DNA of 64,000 nucleotides from Lysinibacillus sp. BPa_S21 (GTDB taxonomy: Bacteria > Bacillota > Bacilli > Bacillales_A > Planococcaceae), in contig NZ_JALIRS010000016.1 of assembly GCF_023337795.1 (NCBI RefSeq), positions 1 through 64,000 of the forward strand. Reading direction: 5' to 3'. The translations under genes were made by a program, and so were the position numbers. How positions within the stretch are numbered: the first letter of the stretch is position 1; the number at the start of each line of letters is the position of its first letter. Shown here one piece after another: positions 1 through 9,232 of the stretch. A model generated the notes under the pieces. The model ran no database searches and was not told the DNA's origin. It saw nothing but the letters and a program-made list of their open reading frames with translations.

Positions 1-21
1 GGAGATGTGTATAAGAGACAG
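1..21 (+). other. Tn5/Nextera adapter remnant
   Basis: Bases 3-21 are an exact copy of the 19-base Tn5 mosaic end (AGATGTGTATAAGAGACAG). The two preceding G bases fit the end of the Nextera read-2 adapter. This is library sequence left on a contig end, not genome; biological sequence begins at about base 22. Confidence 0.95.
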
Positions 22-124
22 ATATTGATCGCCGCAAAAAGTTACACTTAATATTTTTGTGTTGAAACGGGTAAATGAATTAATCTTCATAGCGATTAAT
101 TATAAAAAAATATAAAAAAATAAA

Positions 125-153
125 TTGACACTCAAATGTTTATGACTTAATAT
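125..153 (+). promoter_or_regulatory. Sigma-A promoter of the metK operon
   Basis: A consensus -35 TTGACA (125-130) is followed after exactly 17 bases by TAATAT (148-153). Transcription would start near 160, giving a leader of about 230 bases before metK, long enough for the structured element described separately. Confidence 0.75.
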
Positions 154-159
154 GAGTCT

Positions 160-353
160 CAGCATAATAATATAGCTCTTATTAATAACCGTTGAGACGA
201 GGGGTCGAAGATACGGTGGCCAAACAATTTAGTTCATCATGAATTAAATCCAGTGGGCCGAACCTGAGCACAAAATGAACTTTTGTGAACAATAAGAGGA
301 ACAGCAGCTGATAGTATTCGAAGCTTTCCTTAAAATTGGGTGAGCTTTTTTTT
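160..353 (+). promoter_or_regulatory. Structured 5' leader of metK with terminator, class not recognised
   Basis: The leader can fold into a multi-helix junction. CTCTTATT (176-183) pairs with AATAAGAG (291-298) as a closing helix. Inside lie ACCG/CGGT (188-191/214-217), GGCC/GGCC (218-221/256-259) enclosing a 10-bp hairpin (227-249), and CACAAAA/TTTTGTG (269-275/281-287). A terminator-like hairpin with a T8 tail follows (321-353). Four helices around one junction recall the SAM-I (S-box) layout, and TAAATCCAG at 245-253 resembles part of that motif. The invariant GGCAACC and the GGAGGGA kink-turn are missing, however. A SAM-responsive attenuator is the natural guess for metK, but the class is unproven. 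Confidence 0.5.
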
Positions 354-392
354 ATGCCCTAAAATCTATAAATTTGTTAGGAGCAGTGAAAA

Positions 393-1568
393 TTGTCAGA
401 AAAAGTATTATTCACATCGGAGTCTGTATCGGAAGGACATCCAGATAAAATTGCAGACCAAATTTCAGATGCAGTATTAGACGCAGCATTATTGCAAGAT
501 CCTCTATCACGTGTAGCATGTGAAGTATTCACAACTACAAACACAGTTATTGTTGGTGGAGAGATTACAACAAAAGCAGAACTTGATATCGAAAAAATTG
601 CCCGTGATACCCTAATCGGCATTGGTTACACAGATGATCAGTTCGGTATTGATGGTCACAATTGCAATGTACAAGTTTTAGTACACACGCAATCACCTGA
701 TATCGCAATGGGTGTTGATTCTTCAAGCGATACAAAAGAAGTTGGTGCAGGTGACCAAGGTATTATGTTCGGTTTTGCGACAAATGAAACTGAGAACTAT
801 ATGCCTTTAGCTATTGAAATGGCGCATATGCTTGTAAAACGTGCAACTGAGCTACGTAAAAATGGTCAATTCAAATGGGCTCGCCCAGATATGAAATCAC
901 AAGTAACCATTGACTATACAAATAGTATGCAACCTAAAATTGATACTGTTTTAATGTCAATACAACATGATGATGATTTTGACCGAGTAGCATTCATTGA
1001 TTACGTTACTGAAAACGTAATTAAAGCTGTTGCAAAGCAATTTGGTATGAATGAAGACTTCCGCATTTTAATTAATCCTACTGGTCGTTTCGTAGTAGGC
1101 GGACCACACGGAGATGCAGGTTTAACAGGACGTAAGATTATTGTTGATACTTATGGTGGGGCAGCTCGCCATGGTGGTGGCGCATTCTCTGGTAAAGACT
1201 GTACAAAAGTTGACCGTTCAGCGGCTTACGCAGCGCGATATGTTGCTAAAAATATTGTTGCAGCAGGCTTGGCAGATAAATGTGAAATCCAATTATCCTA
1301 TGCAATTGGTGTGAGTGAACCAATTAGTATCGCTTTAGAAACATTTGGTACAGAAAAAGTAGCGAAAGAAGAAATTCTACTAGCGATTCGTCAATTATTC
1401 GACTTAACGCCAACGGGCATCATTAACATGTTAAATCTACGTAAACCACAATATCAACAAGTTGCAGCTTATGGTCACTTTGGTCGTAATGATGTAGACG
1501 TAACTTGGGAAAAAACAGACAAAATTTCGGAATTACAGCAACTCTTAGCAGTTGCTATTGGACAATAA
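393..1568 (+). CDS. metK: S-adenosylmethionine synthetase MetK
   Basis: Cytosolic enzyme making S-adenosylmethionine from methionine and ATP, 391 residues, close to the usual 390-400. Visible motifs are the ATP-site GHPDK near residue 15, GAGDQG near 117, and the glycine-rich [15 protein letters not shown] loop. The start is TTG, preceded by AGGAG at about 9 bases. The stop overlaps the ATG of the next gene (TAATG), so this gene heads an operon that passes its product on to spermidine synthesis. Regulation is probably through the leader RNA upstream. Confidence 0.97.
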   Translation: MSEKVLFTSESVSEGHPDKIADQISDAVLDAALLQDPLSRVACEVFTTTNTVIVGGEITTKAELDIEKIARDTLIGIGYTDDQFGIDGHNCNVQVLVHTQSPDIAMGVDSSSDTKEVGAGDQGIMFGFATNETENYMPLAIEMAHMLVKRATELRKNGQFKWARPDMKSQVTIDYTNSMQPKIDTVLMSIQHDDDFDRVAFIDYVTENVIKAVAKQFGMNEDFRILINPTGRFVVGGPHGDAGLTGRKIIVDTYGGAARHGGGAFSGKDCTKVDRSAAYAARYVAKNIVAAGLADKCEIQLSYAIGVSEPISIALETFGTEKVAKEEILLAIRQLFDLTPTGIINMLNLRKPQYQQVAAYGHFGRNDVDVTWEKTDKISELQQLLAVAIGQ

Positions 1569-3064
1569 TGCAGTGCGTGCAAGATCGAGTGGCTACAGAG
1601 GAATTTTTAGTCACTCAAGACCGCATGCCATTATTTGAAGCTTTGGTCAATTATGCCAAACAAGAAGTTACGCCGTTTGATGTACCAGGACATAAAATGG
1701 GGCTACAAGAAAACCCTTTAAAATGGACGCTTGGAGAAATGACATTAAGAATGGACGTAAATTCAATGAAGGAGCTTGATTTATTAAGTCATCCGGAATC
1801 GGTTATTAAAGAAGCTCAGCAATTAGCTGCACAAGCATTTAATGTAGACCATGCTTACTTTTTAGTAAATGGAACTACTGTGGGTATTCTGGCAATGATT
1901 TTAGCAACATGTAAACAAGGGGATACATTGATTGTACCTCGTAACTGCCATAAATCAGTCATGAACGGCATTATATTAAGTGGAGCAAGACCAGTATTTA
2001 TTCAACCTGAAGTTGATCAACATTTTGGAATTGCCCATGGAATTTCAGTTGACAATGTAAAATCAGCGCTGGCAGAAAATCCACAAGCGAAAGCTTTACT
2101 TGTAACGTATCCAACCTATTTTGGTTCGATGAATCAACTACAAGAAATTTGTAAACTCGCACATGAACAAAATGTAACCGTTATTGTTGATAGTGCACAC
2201 GGTGCGCACTTAACATTTTTACCTGATGCAGAAGATGCGATTCGTGCTGGTGCAGATGCAGTAACGTTGAGTATGCATAAAACTGGGGGTTCATTAACGC
2301 AAAGTTCTCTTCTGTTACTACAAGAAAAACGAATCGATTCGAAGCATATGCAAAAGGTATTAAATATGCTGCAAACGACGAGTGCAAATTATTTATTAAT
2401 GAGTTCTTTAGATGTAGCACGCAGGGATTTAGCGATGAATGGTCAGCAACGTTATAGTAATTTAAAGTCAATTGTTGATGCAGCAATTAAAGAAATTGAA
2501 AATAATTCACGCTATGAAGTACTAGTAGCTGAATACGTACAAAAAAAATTCAATCAATCCTATGATTGGACGAAACTTGTTATTCGTGTGAACGATCTCG
2601 GTTTAACTGGTTTCGAAGTTTACACAATATTGAAACAACAGTACGGGATTCAAGTAGAACTTGCTGAAGGATATGTCATTATGGCAGTCATTAGTCATGT
2701 AGATACGAGTGAAACAATCGGTAAACTAGTATATGCGTTAAAAGATATAGAACTTTATCACGCAAAAAAAGATCCGATTCAGTCAGCTTATGTGACAGCG
2801 AATCAAATAAATACATTAGCAATGACACCGCAACAGGCGTGTAACGCAGAAACAGAAACAATTTTAATTTTTGATGCGGTAGGTCGAATTAGTGCAGATT
2901 CATTAATGATTTATCCACCAGGAATTCCACTAGTGATCCCTGGAGAGGTTATTTCAGAGGAAGTAGTAGAACTATATAACTTCTATTTTCTTAATTTTGG
3001 GAATGTTTTGATTGACAATAAAGAAGAAAATTATATTACAGTCGTAAGGGAGATAGATAAATGA
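1568..3064 (+). CDS. Orn/Lys/Arg decarboxylase (SpeA/YaaO type)
   Basis: PLP-dependent fold-type I decarboxylase of the Bacillus SpeA/YaaO group (about 490 residues; here 498). The PLP-binding DSAHGAH and the lysine-bearing SMHKTGGS motifs are intact, and a C-terminal decarboxylase domain is present. It supplies the diamine arm of polyamine synthesis, as putrescine, agmatine or cadaverine precursor depending on substrate, which sequence alone does not fix. The start chosen is the ATG overlapping the metK stop; no clear ribosome binding site is seen, so translational coupling is likely. An internal ATG at 1625 is an alternative. No agmatinase gene follows, unlike the Bacillus subtilis speE-speB arrangement. 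Confidence 0.9.
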   Translation: MQCVQDRVATEEFLVTQDRMPLFEALVNYAKQEVTPFDVPGHKMGLQENPLKWTLGEMTLRMDVNSMKELDLLSHPESVIKEAQQLAAQAFNVDHAYFLVNGTTVGILAMILATCKQGDTLIVPRNCHKSVMNGIILSGARPVFIQPEVDQHFGIAHGISVDNVKSALAENPQAKALLVTYPTYFGSMNQLQEICKLAHEQNVTVIVDSAHGAHLTFLPDAEDAIRAGADAVTLSMHKTGGSLTQSSLLLLQEKRIDSKHMQKVLNMLQTTSANYLLMSSLDVARRDLAMNGQQRYSNLKSIVDAAIKEIENNSRYEVLVAEYVQKKFNQSYDWTKLVIRVNDLGLTGFEVYTILKQQYGIQVELAEGYVIMAVISHVDTSETIGKLVYALKDIELYHAKKDPIQSAYVTANQINTLAMTPQQACNAETETILIFDAVGRISADSLMIYPPGIPLVIPGEVISEEVVELYNFYFLNFGNVLIDNKEENYITVVREIDK

Positions 3065-3495
3065 GCATTGAATTATCAACATTAGGAAGACACGTATTAA
3101 TCGAATTTTATGGTTGCCCAAGTGAAATTATTGAGCAAAACGCTTTAATCGAGCAGTTTATGAATGAAGCAGCAGACTATTCTGGGGCGACAATTGTAGA
3201 ATCTTGCTTCCATCATTTCAACCCATATGGTGTTTCGGGTGCAGTCATTATTGCTGAATCACATTTAACGATTCATACTTGGCCAGAATACGGATTTGCT
3301 TCTGTAGATGTTTACACTTGTGGCGACTCAGTAAGTCCTTGGAAAGCGGCAGAATATTTAGAACAAAAACTGCAAGCGAAAAAGACTGAATCATTTGAAG
3401 TACCACGTGGCATGGCAGATAAGATTCGCCAATTTGCAGATCAACAGATTGATACAATTCTAGTGAAACAAGAAGTATTAGAGGACGTGATTTAA
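3061..3495 (+). CDS. speD: S-adenosylmethionine decarboxylase proenzyme
   Basis: Pyruvoyl enzyme of the short bacterial class (SpeH in Bacillus), 144 residues, that decarboxylates SAM to the aminopropyl donor for spermidine. The self-cleavage site is visible as Glu66-Ser67 in AESHLTIHTWPE; Ser67 would become the pyruvoyl group, and the conserved His and Cys follow (VDVYTCGD). An AAGGGAG ribosome binding site precedes the ATG, which overlaps the end of the decarboxylase gene. It lies between its substrate maker's operon partner and spermidine synthase. Confidence 0.96.
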   Translation: MSIELSTLGRHVLIEFYGCPSEIIEQNALIEQFMNEAADYSGATIVESCFHHFNPYGVSGAVIIAESHLTIHTWPEYGFASVDVYTCGDSVSPWKAAEYLEQKLQAKKTESFEVPRGMADKIRQFADQQIDTILVKQEVLEDVI

Positions 3496-4349
3496 TGAAA
3501 TGGTATACAGAACAATGGAGCAATCACTGTAAATTTTCAATCGGATACAACGAAGAAATTCATAGTGAACAATCTCCGTTCCAAAAAATCGATTTTTATA
3601 AAAGTGAAGAGTTTGGTACTTTCTTCACCTTAGACGGATTGATGATGGTCAATGAAAAAGATGAGTTCGTTTATCACGATATGATTACCCACCCAGCATT
3701 CGCTACTAACCCAGCTATCAAAAAAGTATTAATTATCGGTGGTGGTGATGGCGGTACTGCTCGTGAAGTACTACGTTACAAATCAGTAGAAAAAGTAGTA
3801 ATGGTTGAAATCGATGAGTTAGTATTTCGTTTAAGCCAAAAACACCTTCCAATTACAGCTGCTGGTGTTGAAGAAGATCCGCGTATGGAAATGATTTTCG
3901 ATGATGGCTTAGCTTACGTTCAAAATGCAGCTGATCAATCATTCGATTTAATATTAGTAGATTCTACTGATCCAATCTCAGTTGGTGAAGGTTTATTTAC
4001 TACAGCTTTCTATAAAGAATGTTACCGTGTATTAAATGAAAAAGGAATTCTAATTAACCAACACGAATCACCATACTTTGCAGAGTATGCCGAAAACATG
4101 CGGAAAGCACATAAAAAAATTAAAGGCATTTTCCCAATCGCAAGCGTATATCAATTCCATATGCCAACATATCCATCGGGACACTGGCTATTCGGATTTG
4201 CTTCAAAAGCATTGCATCCAGTTAAAGATATTCAAGTAGAAGCTTGGGACAATTTTGGTCTAAAAACGAAATATTACAATACAGAATTACACGTTGGTGC
4301 ATTCGCCCTTCCTACATTTGTAAAAGAATCACTTGATCGTGATGAATAA
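3495..4349 (+). CDS. speE: Spermidine synthase SpeE
   Basis: Aminopropyltransferase that joins decarboxylated SAM to putrescine; 284 residues. The Rossmann-like SAM-binding loop GGGDGG lies at residues 82-87, and DSTDP near 155 carries the catalytic aspartate region. The start ATG overlaps the speD stop (TAATG), with AGAGGACG upstream. It is the last gene of the metK-decarboxylase-speD-speE operon and is followed by a strong terminator. Confidence 0.96.
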   Translation: MKWYTEQWSNHCKFSIGYNEEIHSEQSPFQKIDFYKSEEFGTFFTLDGLMMVNEKDEFVYHDMITHPAFATNPAIKKVLIIGGGDGGTAREVLRYKSVEKVVMVEIDELVFRLSQKHLPITAAGVEEDPRMEMIFDDGLAYVQNAADQSFDLILVDSTDPISVGEGLFTTAFYKECYRVLNEKGILINQHESPYFAEYAENMRKAHKKIKGIFPIASVYQFHMPTYPSGHWLFGFASKALHPVKDIQVEAWDNFGLKTKYYNTELHVGAFALPTFVKESLDRDE

Positions 4350-4422
4350 TTTAACATAATAGCCATATCGAGCATCAACAGCACTAATTAGTGCAATGCT
4401 GCAGAATTGAGCGAAAAAAGTA

Positions 4423-4467
4423 ACCAAGCATTCAAAGTGAAAAGACTTTGAATGCTTGGTTTTTTTG
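4423..4467 (+). terminator. Terminator of the spermidine operon
   Basis: A near-perfect 15-16-bp stem (ACCAAGCATTCAAAG with its complement) closes a short loop and is followed by a T7 run. Confidence 0.93.
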
Positions 4468-4575
4468 AATGCATACATAGATTATTGTATAGCAGGCTTA
4501 TTATTTTTAGTTTACCTCTTGACCTTCAAGTAACTTTAAGATGTACCTTTGATTTATCGAGAGGAGGAAATAAAA

Positions 4576-5610
4576 ATGGATAAAAATGATGAAGAGTTAG
4601 TTGTAAGATTAGTAGAATTGAGCGGAAATTATTATCAATTCGGCTTGGAGCAAGGTAGCGAAGTAAGGTCATTACCGATTTTAAAACAATTGGAACAGCT
4701 AGGGAAATTGAATGTTAACTCAAATGTACAAAAGGCGAAGGAACTATTAAAAAGTGTTTCACCAAATCTTTTTCAAGAACTAATCGGCTTGGCAGAAGGA
4801 TTAGATATGGAAATAGATCATACGGTTAAGCTTTTTAGTGGATATGATGTAGCATTTCCGCAAATGGGGTGTACTACATTGGTAAATGATGGCTATTACG
4901 TACGCAATTATGATTTTAGTCCGGAAATGTACGATGCAAGGCTTGTCTGGACAAATCCTACGGATGGCTATGCTAGCGTAGGCTTTAGTCAGCAAATTTT
5001 TGGAAGACTTGATGGAATGAATGAAAAGGGGCTCATTGTAGGGTTACATTTTGTGAATAACGAATACAGGGAAGAGGGATTTATGGCAACGACTATTGTT
5101 AGAATGCTTTTAGAACAATGTGCAAATATGGAAGAGGCATTAAATTTCATCACCAATATACCTCATGGTTATTGCTACAATTACTCTATTACGGACCAAA
5201 GTGGCTCAAGTGTCATTGTAGAAGCTTCTCCACAACAACAGATTATCAATTTCACTCATCCTCTTATTTGTACCAATCACTTTGAGTCGGAACGTTTGAG
5301 AGAGAAAAACAGAAAAGAAGTACAAGGATCGGTCAAACGTAAGGACTATGTCAGTTCCTTATTATCGGAAAGTTTATCACCCATGTCTACATATCATCAC
5401 TTTAATGATGAAAGTTCCCCGCTATTTTTTACACAATATAAAGAGTATTTTGGTACGTTGCATACAGTTGTCTATTCCTCAAATGATTTAAGCATCATAA
5501 TTGGCGTTGGGGGAAATAGTAAACCGATGAAGTTTTCTCTAAAAGAATATAAGGAGGGGACATTCGTTCTACCAGAATATATGAAAGGGACCATTAAACA
5601 CAATAAATAA
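4576..5610 (+). CDS. C45-family Ntn hydrolase / acyltransferase-like protein
   Basis: 344 residues, of the family related to isopenicillin-N acyltransferase (peptidase C45 / linear amide C-N hydrolases). The expected nucleophile is Cys99 in QMGCTTLVN; in characterised relatives this Cys becomes N-terminal by self-cleavage, and the downstream ...YVRNYDFSPE stretch is typical. An upstream in-frame TTG exists, but the GAGAGGAGG just before the ATG at 4576 decides the start. It stands alone between two terminators. The substrate is unknown; amide or N-acyl compounds are the usual range for the family. It is probably cytosolic, as no signal peptide is seen. Confidence 0.8.
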   Translation: MDKNDEELVVRLVELSGNYYQFGLEQGSEVRSLPILKQLEQLGKLNVNSNVQKAKELLKSVSPNLFQELIGLAEGLDMEIDHTVKLFSGYDVAFPQMGCTTLVNDGYYVRNYDFSPEMYDARLVWTNPTDGYASVGFSQQIFGRLDGMNEKGLIVGLHFVNNEYREEGFMATTIVRMLLEQCANMEEALNFITNIPHGYCYNYSITDQSGSSVIVEASPQQQIINFTHPLICTNHFESERLREKNRKEVQGSVKRKDYVSSLLSESLSPMSTYHHFNDESSPLFFTQYKEYFGTLHTVVYSSNDLSIIIGVGGNSKPMKFSLKEYKEGTFVLPEYMKGTIKHNK

Positions 5611-5670
5611 AAAGGACATATTTCCCATGGAAGTCAGTCATGAATTTTTTAACCTCAATAGATCTAAATA

Positions 5671-5713
5671 AACTCCTGATTCTTCTGTTTAGCTAGAAAA
5701 ATCAGGAGTTTTA
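5671..5713 (+). terminator. Terminator between convergent genes
   Basis: AACTCCTGAT pairs with ATCAGGAGTT across a 20-base loop and is followed by a short T run. It lies between the convergent C45 hydrolase and transglutaminase genes and may serve both strands. Confidence 0.7.
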
Positions 5714-5735
5714 ATGTAAACTATTGCATGTTTTA

Positions 5736-6590
5736 TTACAAATGATTCAATGCTTTTACGCTCACTTTAACTGTTAAATCATGTTTGCCACCCGAATAAA
5801 CACCTTCAACAGGGCTTATATCGGTATAATCACGGCCGATGCATAAAATAATGTGATTTTCTAAAACTTCTACGTTATTAGTTGGATCTAGACCAATCCA
5901 GCCAATCCCTGGAATCATGACTTCTACCCAAGCGTGAGTTGCAATATCACCGACCAAGGCAGAGTTTTCATCGACGTATAAATAACCGCTAACATAGCGT
6001 GCTGGAATTCCTTTAGCTCTTAGCACCGCAAGCATGACATGTGTAAAATCCTGACAAACCCCACGTTTAAGGGTAAACGCTTCACTTGCAGTTGTCGTGA
6101 CATCGGTTGCACCAGGTACGTATTCAAAAGTCGAGTATAAATATTGCATTAAATTCAACGAAAATAGCACAGGATTTTCAGCATGACCAATTGTATGATA
6201 AACTTCCTCTAACTGATTGTCAGTCATATACGTAAAATGGGTAAACTTTAAATACGGTAAATAATGCTCATAAAACAGTTTCGAATGAAAAATTGTCTGC
6301 ATCTCTGGTGAATATTGAATCCTATGAATGAAAGGTGCACGTTGAATACTGACAATAGAGGTCGTTTGAATTTCTAGTTCTTGATGCTGCTCAGGTATAT
6401 AAAATGTGCCAACCGTATTGCCCCAAATATCTGTATGCTCCCGCGTTAAAGATGAAGGTGTAATGGCAATTCTATAGGATAATAAGCGCTGACGCTCATC
6501 ACTCCTTGGCTTTAAGCGGATTGTATTTAAGCTTTGATCGACTTCAGACTCATATTGAAAAATATTAGTATGTTGAATTTCAAATTTCAT
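5736..6590 (-). CDS. Transglutaminase-like protease/peptidase domain protein
   Basis: 284 residues: an N-terminal beta-rich domain of bacterial transglutaminase-like proteins (about 1-110), then a transglutaminase core with Cys in RGVCQDFTH, His in THAWVEV and Asp in GLDPTN, the full papain-like triad. The open frame continues upstream, but AAAGGAAG before the ATG at 6590 sets the start. It is the third gene of a minus-strand cluster with alpha-E and ATP-grasp proteins. That set recurs in many bacteria and is thought to form or cut amide bonds on a small peptide or cofactor. The substrate is not known. Confidence 0.88.
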   Translation of the reverse strand: MKFEIQHTNIFQYESEVDQSLNTIRLKPRSDERQRLLSYRIAITPSSLTREHTDIWGNTVGTFYIPEQHQELEIQTTSIVSIQRAPFIHRIQYSPEMQTIFHSKLFYEHYLPYLKFTHFTYMTDNQLEEVYHTIGHAENPVLFSLNLMQYLYSTFEYVPGATDVTTTASEAFTLKRGVCQDFTHVMLAVLRAKGIPARYVSGYLYVDENSALVGDIATHAWVEVMIPGIGWIGLDPTNNVEVLENHIILCIGRDYTDISPVEGVYSGGKHDLTVKVSVKALNHL

Positions 6591-6651
6591 CGTGTCCGCT
6601 TCCTTTGGATTACTGACTTGCCTGTTGAAAGGGAGCTGTGGTTGATTCCTT

Positions 6652-7617
6652 TCAAGGTTGTACGCTGGGTTCATATAAATGATAAATTGTTGAAAACGTA
6701 TTGCCAAAATCAATACATTGACACAATCTTTCCTCCAATATCAAAATAGTTTCTTCTAAAGTAGTATTCCATAAATCTACATTCATCATGGCAAATAATA
6801 AACTCTTTAATGGGGCATGAAGTTCTAAAAATCTTGCTGAAAGAGGATCGTTTTCTAAACAAATAAAGGCTTCCTCCAATTTTTGCAAGCAAAACATCAC
6901 TGAACGAGGAAAATGTTTATCCTGCAATAAATATTGAAGTACATACAGTAAATTGGTTTGGCGATGTTTGCGCAAATAAGACTCCGTCGCCTCCGATAAA
7001 TCGAGTAAAAAAGAGCCGTCCGCTTCTACTAAGGATAAGGCTATTTCTTTATGTTGCTCCAGAATAATTAAAGCCATACGGATCGTCTTTTCTGTACGTT
7101 CAATCCATTTGCCAACTTGCATGAAATAAAAGGGTAAAGCTCGATCCATCGATCCTTCGATAAGCCCCGTAATCGTCAAAGAAGTCTTGCGAACATTTTG
7201 TAAAAAAGAGTTTAGAGCGATAAGTGGAATGGGTCTTTCGCGTTCCAATAGTTCTTGTTGTAATGATAAATAAAAGGCGTTTTGCAATTCCCAAAGTTCA
7301 ATCGGGAGGCTATCTCGAGTGACACGCGCATTTTCTCTGACCGCACATAAAGTAGCATGGAGGGCGTTACAATTATTTTTAGAGAAGAGTAAATATTCGA
7401 TAAGTGGATTTACACGAATCGACTCATAATATGTCAAATATTCTTCCTTAGAAGCACAAATATTCAACACCGCTTCCCAATGATCGATGTATTCATTTTC
7501 TTTGCCAGATTGCTCCAACATATTCAACAGCTGTACTTGTAATATATGTGCATTCATTTGTGATCGTTCACTATATCGTGCCATCCAGTATAGTGCATCG
7601 GCTACTCGACTTAGCAT
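6652..7617 (-). CDS. Alpha-E domain protein (DUF403)
   Basis: 321-residue, mostly helical protein opening with MLSRVADALYWMARYSERS, the hallmark of the alpha-E family. Helices run throughout and no membrane segment or catalytic motif is evident. Its start lies inside the 3' end of the ATP-grasp gene (47-base overlap), and the transglutaminase gene follows after about 60 bases, so the three are almost certainly co-transcribed and co-translated. The family is known mainly by this neighbourhood; the molecular role is undetermined. Confidence 0.88.
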   Translation of the reverse strand: MLSRVADALYWMARYSERSQMNAHILQVQLLNMLEQSGKENEYIDHWEAVLNICASKEEYLTYYESIRVNPLIEYLLFSKNNCNALHATLCAVRENARVTRDSLPIELWELQNAFYLSLQQELLERERPIPLIALNSFLQNVRKTSLTITGLIEGSMDRALPFYFMQVGKWIERTEKTIRMALIILEQHKEIALSLVEADGSFLLDLSEATESYLRKHRQTNLLYVLQYLLQDKHFPRSVMFCLQKLEEAFICLENDPLSARFLELHAPLKSLLFAMMNVDLWNTTLEETILILEERLCQCIDFGNTFSTIYHLYEPSVQP

Positions 7618-9061
7618 ACTGCAATTCCTCCTTTAATATCCATGTATCTTTTGCTCCTCCTCCTTGCGAAGAATTCACTACTAAAGATCCTTCTTTTAAC
7701 GCTACCCGCGATAATCCACCAGGAAGTACATATATATCCTCACCCTTCATGACATAAACACGTAAATCGACATGACAAGGATAGAATCGACCATCCTGGA
7801 AAGCCGGTGCTCTAGACAGATTAATGGTTGGTTGTGCAATGTATTGATACGGATTTTCCATAATTTTTTCTTTGAAAATAGAAATTTCTTCATTACTCGC
7901 ATGCGGACCAATGAGCATATCGTAGCCACCAGAGGCACTAACATTTTTTATGACAAGCTCGCTTAAATGCTCAAGGACCCAAGCTCTCTGTTTATCATTC
8001 GCTAAATGGTAGGTCTTTACATTTTGTAAAATAGGCTCCTCTTTCAAATAGTAACGAATCATTTCCGGTACATAGGCATACATCGCTTTATCATCAGCAA
8101 CACCGTTTCCAACAGCATTCAAAATCGCAATATTTCCAGCTTTATATGCATCCATAATATGGGGAACTCCAAGTAAAGAATCCTCACGAAAAACAGCAGG
8201 ATCTAAAAAATCATCATCTATTCTGCGATAAATAATATCAATTTGTGCAAGACCGTAAATAGTCTTCATGTATACCTTATTGTCTCGAACAACTAAATCA
8301 TGCCCTTCGACAAGCTGAATATTGAGCTGCTGTGCTAAAAAAACATGATCGTAATAGGCCGAATTATACATACCCGCTGTTAAAAGTACCGCTTTAGGTT
8401 CTCTATTTGCCTCCATACAAGGTGGCCGATGAGCAAGAAGTGCCTTCTTCATAAAGGCCATTTGCTTGTCGAGTGATTGGATTGTATGTTTAGAGAAAAA
8501 TTCAGGATACACTTCCTTCATCACTGATCGATTTTGAAAAACATAGGATATACCTGAAGGATTGCGCAAATTATCTTCTAGCACATAGTAAACGCCATTT
8601 TCATCTCGAATTAAATCGATACCAGCTAAAAATATATGGTTATCGATAGGTACTTTGACACCAAGCATTTCTTTATAATAATACGGGTTGTTTTCAATGA
8701 GTTGTTTTGGAATTAGCCCATCTTCAATAATAGTCTGTTCATGATAAATATCATGTAAAAAACAATTCAAGGCTTTGACACGTTGCTTCATACCAGCTTC
8801 AATTTCTTCCCAATGTTCATGCGGAATAATAATTGGTATAAAGTCAAAGGGCATTGTCCGCTCTGTTCCACCTTGTGCTCCATAAACGGTAAATGTAATG
8901 CCTTGTTTAAGGAATCTAGATTGTGCATACTGATATTTTTCCTCTAATTGCTCCTTTGTAAAAGCATTGAGTTTATGATGAAAAGATTGATAATGAGGCT
9001 TCGGTTGAATGCCATCAAACATTTCATCAAAATACAAACCAGATTCATAGAACTTCATCAT
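7571..9061 (-). CDS. Circularly permuted type 2 ATP-grasp protein
   Basis: 496 residues, matching the CP-ATPgrasp (DUF404/DUF407) family. Characteristic stretches are the IPIIIPHEHWEEIEAGMKQR-type N-terminal block, YVLEDNLRNPSGISY (metal/ATP-binding), and SASGGYDMLIGP near residue 380. ATP-grasp enzymes ligate a carboxylate to an amine. This subfamily usually travels with alpha-E and transglutaminase proteins, as here. The start is ATG-ATG behind GGAGGG. First gene of the minus-strand operon. Confidence 0.9.
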   Translation of the reverse strand: MMKFYESGLYFDEMFDGIQPKPHYQSFHHKLNAFTKEQLEEKYQYAQSRFLKQGITFTVYGAQGGTERTMPFDFIPIIIPHEHWEEIEAGMKQRVKALNCFLHDIYHEQTIIEDGLIPKQLIENNPYYYKEMLGVKVPIDNHIFLAGIDLIRDENGVYYVLEDNLRNPSGISYVFQNRSVMKEVYPEFFSKHTIQSLDKQMAFMKKALLAHRPPCMEANREPKAVLLTAGMYNSAYYDHVFLAQQLNIQLVEGHDLVVRDNKVYMKTIYGLAQIDIIYRRIDDDFLDPAVFREDSLLGVPHIMDAYKAGNIAILNAVGNGVADDKAMYAYVPEMIRYYLKEEPILQNVKTYHLANDKQRAWVLEHLSELVIKNVSASGGYDMLIGPHASNEEISIFKEKIMENPYQYIAQPTINLSRAPAFQDGRFYPCHVDLRVYVMKGEDIYVLPGGLSRVALKEGSLVVNSSQGGGAKDTWILKEELQYAKSSSRCTILDGTI

Positions 9062-9117
9062 ATGGATCGCCCTCCGAATTTAAGTAGTAGAGAAAACGTG
9101 TTACACTAAAGATGAAT

Positions 9118-9139
9118 CAATTACGCCTTGACGTAATTG
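9118..9139 (+). repeat. Palindromic intergenic repeat, copy 1
   Basis: CAATTACG-N6-CGTAATTG, a perfect 8-bp-arm palindrome in the divergent intergenic region. A sister copy with compensating arm changes lies at 14875-14896. It has no T tail, so it is not a terminator. Confidence 0.6.
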
Positions 9140-9232
9140 TAGTGATTGAGTACCAATTGAAAAGGGAATATATCCGCATTCATTTCATCACTTTAAGAGA
9201 ATAAAGAAAAATACATAAAAGGAGTTAATAAA

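Noticed and set aside
160..320. Standard SAM-I riboswitch
   Set aside because: The GGCAACC and kink-turn sequences are absent; only the helix layout and a TAAATCCAG stretch agree, so it is listed as unclassified.
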